A stretch of 64,000 bases of DNA from Costus lasius (lineage: Eukaryota; Streptophyta; Magnoliopsida; Zingiberales; Costaceae): positions 3,100,001 through 3,164,000 of the forward strand of contig JANVAS020000222.1 of the NCBI GenBank assembly GCA_027563935.2, in the 5' to 3' direction. The translations under genes and the position numbers were made by a program. The notes below the pieces were generated by a model. It ran no database searches and was not told the DNA's origin. It worked only from the letters and a program-made list of their open reading frames with translations. Of this stretch, positions 55,903 to 64,000 are shown one piece after another (the stretch's first letter is position 1; each line of letters opens with the position of its first letter).

Positions 55903-58900
55903 TGTAACGCCCTTGATTTTCTGAATTATGATTTAAGGTTAGAAATTCAGTTTCTGTATTTTTATCGGTTAAAATTTTGGGATTTTTGCCTAATTGTAGG
56001 ACTTTTCCCTACAGGGCAAAAATAATTATTTTTGTTGGGGCTTCGAACCCTCAACCTTGACTATTTGCTCCTGGAATTCTTCCACCATGGTGGCGCATAT
56101 TTCTGTGTTATTGGAGTGGCGCATGGTGGTTAAGCCCAGGTAAGCCCATTAAAGCCGATTTCCACTTAAGTTAATTGGGTTATTGGATCTTGGATCCGTT
56201 TGGGGTGGAAAAAAAATAAAAAAAAAGGGGGGGAAAATTCGTGAGAGCTCCTCTCCCTCACGATTTGTGGTTTGTTTCTTGCCCTAGCCGCCTGTGTTGT
56301 CGCCCCTCACTGTGCTTGGCGCTCCTGCAAAATTTCTGACGCTGGTGGTGGCAGACTGGTGGTGGACGAACTTTCTGGAGACCCCTGATCCCCTGTTTTG
56401 GCGTTTTCTCTGTGGGCGATTTTTCTGGTGAGTAATTCGATCCTAAGGAGTCTAATCCGAATTAAAATTCGTTATTTGCCATGATTATTCGTATGGGGTT
56501 GAATTCAAATAATTATAGGGTTTTAAAATCCTGTTCTGCTGAAATCTGCATTCGTTAATCTGACCTTTGTGTACTATAACCCCAATATCTCATGGTCTAT
56601 AGATCCAAATCGCACGAAATAAATTTTGTATGAAACTAGATACATTCGGCTTTAATTTGAATCTGATATCGACCATATCCGAGCTGTATTCGTATTTAAA
56701 TCTGTATTGCAATCTAGCTGTACAAAATCAGTTTTCTGGAAATCTGGATTTCGACCTTTATGTGTTCGAACCATCATATCTCCCTAGGTATAGCTCGAAA
56801 TCTTGTCAAATCAGTTTTATTAGACCGTAGGCTCGAAGAGCTTTATTTTGACTCCCATAACGCCTATTTTCGATTAGTTATTGGATCTGAAATAAATGTC
56901 GCAAGTCTGATATATGAATCTGTTTTCTTGAAATCTGAAATTCTGACCTTCTTATGTTCGAACCCTTATATCTTCCTGTCTAAAATTCGAAATCTTGTGA
57001 AACCAGTTTTATTGGAAACTATATTCAAAGAGCTTCATTTTGAATACAATATTGACTAGCTTTGGTTCGAAATTGGACTAAAAATATATTTTGCAAACTG
57101 ACAATATAAATCTGCTATGTTTTGGTTAGACGAATATTCCTTTGTGAGAAAAATTTACATTGTATGGTTTAACCTCTTAAATTGTGGTCTGTAGTTCTTC
57201 TAAAATTTATTTGTTTGATGAGAAATTTTAGAGAAAACAAAATTGGGGATTTAACTAAGAACTTAGGAATTTTCGAAAATATAGTTCGAGCCAATTTTGG
57301 GGCTTTTGTCAATTTTCTTCACAAACGTGTAATTAAAATTATCTGTAGTGGGGGACTGAAATTAATTACATGAAATTTGTACGTTCTGTTAAGGTTCTGA
57401 AAGTGGCGCCCCTTACAGTAATTTTATAGCTCACGGTTTTAGGAATTTTGAGGAGATTATTTCATGAATAATTTCTGTTCTGTATTTAAATGTTTGTTAT
57501 ATGAATAATTTCTGTTCTGTATTTAATTGTTTGTTATGTGGATATTTCCTGTTCTGTTTATATGTTGTGAAGTTTCTGAAAACCTTGAATGTGTTAAAAC
57601 ATTTGTGAGAACATAGAATGGTTTGACATGAATTAAGGTTAGTTGTAAGGAATTCACTCATATAATTTCTGTTCTGTGTTTAAGGACTGGATATTGGGGT
57701 GTGTCATTTTCTGGTTTGTTAGACTTTGGGCATAATGTAAGAATTAAGTAGTGGTTGATCCTACTTCTCTGTTTCAGTATAATCTGTTCTGTAAAATTAT
57801 GCCCTAGTGTAGCACTCTTCCGTGTCCTTACCCTCCTTCTGTGGCGCTGTAATGGTGCTGATAGTCTACTACGACCCTTGAGACACTATTTCTGTTCTGG
57901 GTATTGGAGGCCAGAGTGCCACGTCCTAACAAGACGGGGGCCACCCACTGATACCTCCTCTACCATTCAGTTCTGGGTATTGGAGGCCAGAGTGCCACGT
58001 CCTAACAAGACGGGGGCCACCCACTGATACCTCCTCTACCATTCAGTTCTGGGTATTGGAGGCCAGAGTGCCACGTCCTAACAAGACGGGGGCCACCCAC
58101 TGATACCTCCTCTACCATTCTGTTCTGGGTATTGGAGACCAGAGTGCCACGTCCTGACAAGACGGGGGCCACCCACTGATATCTCCTCTACCATTCTGTT
58201 TCTGATATGCATGCATTGTCTCGTCCTCGGCAGAGGTGGGGTCAGACCTTCTGTGGTCATCAGGCCTTCTGTGGCCTTTCTGTTTCCGATGTAGACTATC
58301 CGTTTGGACTCTGAAAATTCTGATTTTCTGTCTGTCAGTTCTGATTTCTGTAGTTCTGTTTCGATCTGTATTTAGATGTATTAGGCGGTGTGGTTAGTTG
58401 GTATGGGTTGGTATATTCATATCCTACCTGTTTGATGCCTATTGTTACAAGTATCTGTATTTGATTGTGTTTGTTTCTGATATGAGCATGCATGTTAAGT
58501 TGATTTATCTTATCTGTTAAATAAAAAGAATTTCAACTTAAGTATGATATTTTTGATGTGTACTATGGATGACTTTTAGTGTCTTTTACTCACTGAGCTT
58601 TTTAGCTCACCTCCGTTGTTTAAATGTTTTCAGGTGAGACATCAAGACAGTAATTGCTACAGCTAATATGACGCTAATGTTTGATGTCATTTCTAAGAAT
58701 AGTCTTCTAAAGATTTATCAGGCCTGCGTGCCTAATTTATTATGACCTATATGACATGTTTTATCTCCTGAGGGCTTATGCCTGTTTTCAGGATATTATA
58801 TTATAGTTGTTTCGTTTAAATTATTGGATACAAGTCTTGGATTCTTTTATTGAATTGGTTCTTATTTTGAAATGTCCGATTTGAGATGTGTAACCGAATT

Positions 58901-59223
58901 TGTGTTGTTTATTTTAGTATCTGAATAATCAGTTCTGTATATTTCTGAAATTCCACATATCTGTAGTGTGGACGTTTGTTGTTGTTACAAGATATGTGTG
59001 TCTGTGCAGCAGTAGTTTAGAATACTTGCTGCCGGATTTTTTCTGGATTTCCGGATTTCTATTTCCTAGTAATCGATCCTATTCAGTTCTGTGCGGTTTT
59101 CTGTTCCGTAGTAATGTCCTTCGATGCCGCTTTCTTCTTGTGTTTTAATGGAAGAGTAAAAAATTTTTGAAACCCCGTATTTTACTTGTATGCGTGTGGG
59201 GTGTGATTCTGAGGGATGTTACA
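55903..59223 (+). repeat. 5' LTR of chromovirus element E
   Basis: 3321 bp, TGTAACGCCC to GGGATGTTACA. The first 758 bases equal the 3' LTR at 63245-64000 except for a G-tract of 7 versus 5. It holds the 76-bp tandem repeat. Long LTRs fit the Tekay/Del lineage. Small ORFs inside are not supported as genes. Confidence 0.92.
57901..58204 (+). repeat. Four tandem copies of a 76-bp unit in the E LTR
   Basis: Units start at 57901, 57977, 58053 and 58129, each beginning GTATTGGAGGCCAGAGTGCC or a close variant. The first three are nearly identical and the fourth has a few changes. There is no spacer between units, so it is not a CRISPR array. Confidence 0.95.
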
Positions 59224-59225
59224 GA

Positions 59226-59237
59226 TGGTATCAGAGG
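59226..59237 (+). promoter_or_regulatory. Primer binding site of element E (tRNA-iMet)
   Basis: TGGTATCAGAGG two bases after the LTR end at 59223. Confidence 0.9.
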
Positions 59238-59368
59238 AATTTTACTAGCAATTAGAAACTCCGGGGAAGGAAAACTTTGTTTGTGTATTGCTAGAAACCA
59301 AGTTAGGATCTGATTTGTGATTGAATATTTGTTGTTATTCTACCGTGTTATGTGATGCTGGTAAAAAA

Positions 59369-62089
59369 ATGGTGCGACCAAGATCTAGCAGTAGCAACAG
59401 TGATCAACAGTCTGATCTGAGGCAGGCCATGGAGGCTATGACTGCTATGATGCAACAACAGAACGCGTTCATCCAGCAGCAAACTCAGATGATGCAGCAG
59501 CAGCAGGCGCAGCACATGGAGGTTCAGCAACAGTTATTGCAGCGGCTGTCGCAGACACAGTCTCAGTCACAGGCACAACCGGCTGGTTCTCCTCTAGGTG
59601 ATGGCGCACATCAACGATATGCTCGGTTGGTTCGAGAGTTTCAGCACCTGAACCCGACTGCATTTTATGGTAGTCCGGGGCCCAGAGCGGCCGAGGATTG
59701 GCTTTTGACACTGGAAAAGATTTTCCAGGTTTTGCACTGTGATGATGCAGACAAGCTATGTTTGTCTGTCTTCATGTTGCGTGGAGATGCCGAAGACTGG
59801 TGGAAGGGAGTCGTCCGACTGGCGGCAACTGAATCCGGAGTTGTTGATTGGCAGTACTTCATGATGAAGTTCAATGCCAAGTTTTTCCCCTCTAGCTTAT
59901 CTGAGGAGCGCGAGGTGGAGTTTATTCATCTTGATCAGGGTGACCTGACGGTGGATCAGTATGAGGCCGTATCTACAGATATAGCATATCCTGACTGTTT
60001 GATTAAGGTTGAAGGATATGATTTACCTATTGATTTGATTAGTCTTCCTATGAAAGACTATGACATCATTCTGGGCATGGATTGGCTGTCTGCCTATCAT
60101 GCTACTTTAGATTGTTTTGAAAAGTTAATTACTCTGCATCTAAGTGATGGACAGCAACTGGTTATCCAAGGCTGGATTTCAGAACAGGAGCCTTTGGTGA
60201 TATCTCATCTGCAGGCCAGGAAGCTTTTAGCCCAGGGCTGCAAGGGGTATCTGGCGCATGTCAAGGTGCAGACTAAGTATGATTTGGATCTGGCTAAAAT
60301 TCCTGTGGTAAGAGAGTTTGCTGACATCTTCTCTGATGATTTATCTGGGTTACCACCCAGCAGAGAAGTTGAGTTTGGTATCGAGTTGTTGCCAGGCACG
60401 GCACCGATATCTAAAGCTCCTTACAGGATGGCAACTTCAGAACTGACAGAGCTGAAGAAGCAACTGGAAGAACTATTAGAGAAGGGGTATATTCGACCCA
60501 GTGTTTCTCCATGGGGAGCACCTGTGTTATTTGTGAAGAAGAAGGATGGTACTTTGCGCATGTGCATCGATTACCGTCAACTCAATCAAGTGACTGTTAG
60601 GAATAAGTACCCATTACCCCGTATTGATGATCTCTTTGATCAGTTGCAGGGTGCTACTGTATTCTCTAAAATTGACCTGAGATCTGGCTATCATCAGTTG
60701 AGAGTTCAGGAGGAGGATGTACCTAAAACTGCATTCAGGACCAGGTATGGGCACTATGAGTTTCTTGTTATGCCTTTTGGACTGACAAATGCCCCTGCAG
60801 TGTTTATGGATCTGATGAACAGAGTATTTCATGAACTTCTGGACAAATGTGTGGTCGTCTTCATAGATGATATTCTGATCTACTCCAAGAATGCGCAAGA
60901 TCACACTCAGGATTTGCGCAAGGTGCTGGAGATTCTGCGGCTGAAGCAGCTGTATGCTAAGGCCAGCAAATGTGAGTTCTGGTTACATCAGATTGGCTTT
61001 CTGGGACACATTATTTCTGACCAGGGTGTGTCTGTGGATCCAGTGAAGGTGGAGGCCATTCTTCACTGGGGAAGACCAACTACAGCGATTGAGGTCAGAA
61101 GTTTTCTGGGCTTAGCTGGATACTACCGCCGTTTTGTGGAAGGTTTTTCCAAGTTGGCTGGTCCTCTGACTAAGTTAACTAAAAAGAATTTGAAGTTTTT
61201 GTGGTCTGATGATTGTGAGTCTAGTTTTCAGGAACTGAAAAAGAGACTGACCAGTGCTCCTATCCTCATCATTCCCTGTGATGGAGAGAAGTTCATTGTT
61301 TACACTGATGCCTCTGGTAAGGGTCTGGGTGCTGTACTGATGCAGCAAGGAAAAGTAGTCGCTTATGCTTCAAGGCAACTCAAAGATTACGAAGTAAACT
61401 ACCCCACTCATGATCTGGAGTTGGCAGCTGTAGTTTTTGCCTTGAAAATCTGGAGGCACTATCTGTTTGGACAGACATTTGAATTGTTTACAGATCACCA
61501 GAGTTTGAAGTATATCTTCACTCAGAAAGAGCTGAATATGAGACAGAGGCGATGGCTTGAATTGATAAAGGATTATGACTTCACCATCCAATATCAGTCT
61601 GGTAAAGCCAATGTGGTGGCTGATGCGCTTAGTCGGTATCCTGTGACTCAGATAGCTGCACTGCGAGTCCAGGAGTGGCGACTATTGCAGGAGTTCAGTG
61701 ACATGCATCTGAGTGTGACTCCGGGTGAGAGAGGCGGTCTTCTAGCTTCTCTCAGGGTTCAGTCAGAGTTACTGCAGAGATTGAGATCAGGGCAGCAATC
61801 AGATCCGGATATTTTACGGTGGAAAGAGAGGTCTGAGCAAGGCTGGGTGGATAATTTCAGTATGTCGGATGATGGTCTCCTCAGATTCCGTGGAAGGGTC
61901 TGTGTCCCTGAGGACCCTGAGTTGAGAAATGAAATTCTTAGGGAAAGCCATTGCACTAAGTATACCGTTCATCCTGGTAGTACCAAGATGTATCAGGATC
62001 TGAAAAAAGACTTTCTGGTGGCATGGTATGAAGAAGGATGTGCATTTGTTTGTGTCCAGATGTTTGACTTGCCAAACCGTGAAGGCTGA
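59369..62089 (+). pseudogene. gag-pol: Ty3/gypsy gag-pol of element E with internal deletion
   Basis: The ATG at 59369 opens a Gln-rich N-terminus and a gag core ([24 protein letters not shown]). Near 59970, after DLTVDQYEA, the frame jumps directly to a late protease motif ([17 protein letters not shown]). The rest of gag, the zinc knuckle and the catalytic DTG of the protease are missing, in frame. RT follows with FIDD (D500, D501), then RNase H ([13 protein letters not shown], ending VVADALSR) and the start of integrase ([15 protein letters not shown]). The frame is lost near 62030, inside the integrase zinc finger, and ends at 62089. The product could not mature by its own protease. Confidence 0.9.
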
Positions 62090-63215
62090 GCATCAGCGGC
62101 CGGGCGGTTTGATGCAGTCTCTCCCTATTCCTCAGTGGAAGTGGGAGCATATCAGTATGGACTTTGTGTGTGGACTGCCCAATACCAGAAGGAGTCATGA
62201 TGCCGTATGGGTGATTGTGGACAGACTCACGAAGTCAGCTCACTTCTTACCGATTAAAATGACTTACAGTTTGGATCGGTTAGCAAAACTGTACATCGAT
62301 GAGATAGTCAGATTACATGGAGTTCCTTTGGACATTGTCTCTGATCGTGATCCTCGATTTCTGTCCAGGTTTTGGAAGAAATTACAAGAAGATTTGGGAA
62401 CTAATCTGAGTTTTAGCACTGCATATCATCCTCAATCTGATGGTCAGACAGAGAGAACTATTCAGACACTTGAGGATCTTCTGAGATCTTATGTGATTGA
62501 CTGGTCTGTTGAGTGGGATATGGACTTATCACTGATAGAGTTCACCTACAACAATAGCTTCCACTCTAGCATACAGATGGCTCCGTATGAGGCCCTATAT
62601 GGGAGGAAATGCAGAACACCTATATGCTGGGAGGAAACTGGGGACAGAACAGTGCTAAAGTCTGATGCTGTTCAGGAAGCCACTGAGAAGATCAGAGAAA
62701 TTCAGAAAAAGATGAAGATTGCTCAGGATAGACAGAAGAGTTATGCTGATGTGAGGCGGCGTCCTCTTGAGTTTTTGGTGGGAGAGCATGTTTTCCTAAA
62801 GGTCTCGCCTATGAAAGGGGTGATGAGATTTGGGAAGAGAGGAAAATTGAGTCCCAGGTACATTGGTCCCTTTGATATCATTGAGAGGATTGGACCTGTG
62901 GCATATCGACTTGCTCTGCCCCCATCACTGGAACACCTCCATAATGTGTTCCATGTTTCTGCACTCAGAAAATATTGTTCTGATCCTTCTCATGTTCTGG
63001 AGTTGGAACCTCTCCAGCTTGAAGAGAACATGACTTTTGTGGTGAAACCTCTCAGAATTGAAGATAGAAAAGAGAAAGTGCTGAGGAATAAGGTTATTCC
63101 ACTTGTGAAAGTCATCTGGGGAAATCAGTCTGTTGAAGAAGCCTCTTGGGAGGTTGAAGCAGAGATGAGAAAGGAGCATCCTCACCTGTTCAGTGACGGG
63201 CTTGGTCAGCTTTAG
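62028..63215 (+). pseudogene. Integrase and chromodomain-like end of element E, frameshifted
   Basis: Continues the polyprotein in another frame after a small indel near 62030: second half of the zinc finger (CLTCQ), the integrase core (MDFVCGLP, SDRDPRFLSRFW, TAYHPQSDGQTERTIQ) and a C-terminus with IPLVKVIWGNQSVEEASWE. The last resembles the chromodomain of the Tekay/Del lineage, which directs insertion to heterochromatin. Integrase catalytic residues D, D and E are visible, but as a separate frame it lacks its own start signal. Confidence 0.9.
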
Positions 63216-63231
63216 AGGACTAAAGCTCTAT

Positions 63232-63244
63232 AAGGGGGGGAGGA
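63232..63244 (+). promoter_or_regulatory. Polypurine tract of element E
   Basis: AAGGGGGGGAGGA directly before the 3' LTR. Confidence 0.88.
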
Positions 63245-64000
63245 TGTAACGCCCTTGATTTTCTGAATTATGATTTAAGGTTAGAAATTCAGTTTCTGTA
63301 TTTTTATCGGTTAAAATTTTGGGATTTTTGCCTAATTGTAGGACTTTTCCCTACAGGGCAAAAATAATTATTTTTGTTGGGGCTTCGAACCCTCAACCTT
63401 GACTATTTGCTCCTGGAATTCTTCCACCATGGTGGCGCATATTTCTGTGTTATTGGAGTGGCGCATGGTGGTTAAGCCCAGGTAAGCCCATTAAAGCCGA
63501 TTTCCACTTAAGTTAATTGGGTTATTGGATCTTGGATCCGTTTGGGGTGGAAAAAAAATAAAAAAAAAGGGGGAAAATTCGTGAGAGCTCCTCTCCCTCA
63601 CGATTTGTGGTTTGTTTCTTGCCCTAGCCGCCTGTGTTGTCGCCCCTCACTGTGCTTGGCGCTCCTGCAAAATTTCTGACGCTGGTGGTGGCAGACTGGT
63701 GGTGGACGAACTTTCTGGAGACCCCTGATCCCCTGTTTTGGCGTTTTCTCTGTGGGCGATTTTTCTGGTGAGTAATTCGATCCTAAGGAGTCTAATCCGA
63801 ATTAAAATTCGTTATTTGCCATGATTATTCGTATGGGGTTGAATTCAAATAATTATAGGGTTTTAAAATCCTGTTCTGCTGAAATCTGCATTCGTTAATC
63901 TGACCTTTGTGTACTATAACCCCAATATCTCATGGTCTATAGATCCAAATCGCACGAAATAAATTTTGTATGAAACTAGATACATTCGGCTTTAATTTGA
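63245..64000 (+). repeat. 3' LTR of element E (continues past the window)
   Basis: First 756 bases of the LTR, identical to the 5' LTR apart from two G bases in a homopolymer. The matching host flank lies outside. Confidence 0.93.

Noticed and set aside
57755..58027. 90-aa ORF in the E LTR
   Set aside because: Encoded by the 76-bp tandem repeat and non-coding LTR.
57901..58204. CRISPR-like repeat array
   Set aside because: Units of 76 bp follow one another without spacers, inside a plant LTR.

Overview
This window is intergenic DNA from a large, repeat-rich plant nuclear genome, almost certainly an angiosperm. I see no host protein gene, rRNA or tRNA gene. Nearly all of it belongs to LTR retrotransposons nested in one another: Ty1/copia and Ty3/gypsy types, the latter including a chromovirus and gag-only elements. 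There is also one endogenous plant pararetrovirus. Plant-type primer sites complementary to initiator-Met or Asp tRNA, copia and Tekay-like polyproteins, and a badnavirus/tungrovirus-like virus all point to plants. The species cannot be read from the sequence.

Layout. 1-1075: broken Ty3/gypsy gag-protease (minus), with leader/LTR-like DNA to about 2.9 kb. 2905-13433: LTR i of an Athila-like family (+), split by copia element A (3657-12788, minus). A is complete, with a 5-bp target duplication, two nearly identical 1702-bp LTRs and an open 1293-aa polyprotein. 13434-18061: LTR-like segment R1, a cluster of TACGG..CCGTA palindromes, and element H (minus; Athila-like with a tRNA-Asp primer site and LTR ii). 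18062-20600: AT-rich DNA and segment R2. 20601-22895: LTR end and leader of a second copia family (X'). 22896-24020: LTR iii. 24021-31190: copia element B (+, A family), lacking its 5' LTR and carrying two nonsense codons. 31191-35700: gag-only element G (minus), which sits against the pararetrovirus. 35701-41904: the pararetrovirus. 41905-44022: LTR iv and a copia-2 LTR piece. 44023-48298: copia-2 element X (minus, degraded). 48299-53720: A-family element C (+). 53721-55902: inverted A-family fragment D (minus). 55903 to beyond the end: Tekay-like chromovirus E (+).

The most unusual unit is the pararetrovirus. It has a coat-protein ORF, a separate protease-RT-RNase H ORF that opens with a badnavirus-type cysteine array, no integrase, two unrecognised ORFs after the polymerase, and then a repeat-rich TATA promoter. 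The circular genome is cut before the expected primer site, and its left part has been replaced by G. Other points worth checking are the roughly 1.27-kb inverted repeat formed by C and D, which could make hairpin RNA; the palindrome clusters in the Athila-like LTRs; a possible leader intron in the A family; and repeated CAG-to-TAG nonsense changes.

How the parts relate. A (apparently intact) could supply proteins for B, C and D. E has almost identical LTRs but lacks most of gag and the protease site, so it either depended on a helper or was damaged after insertion. H and G carry little more than gag. All domain calls were read by eye from translated sequence; no database search or alignment was run.
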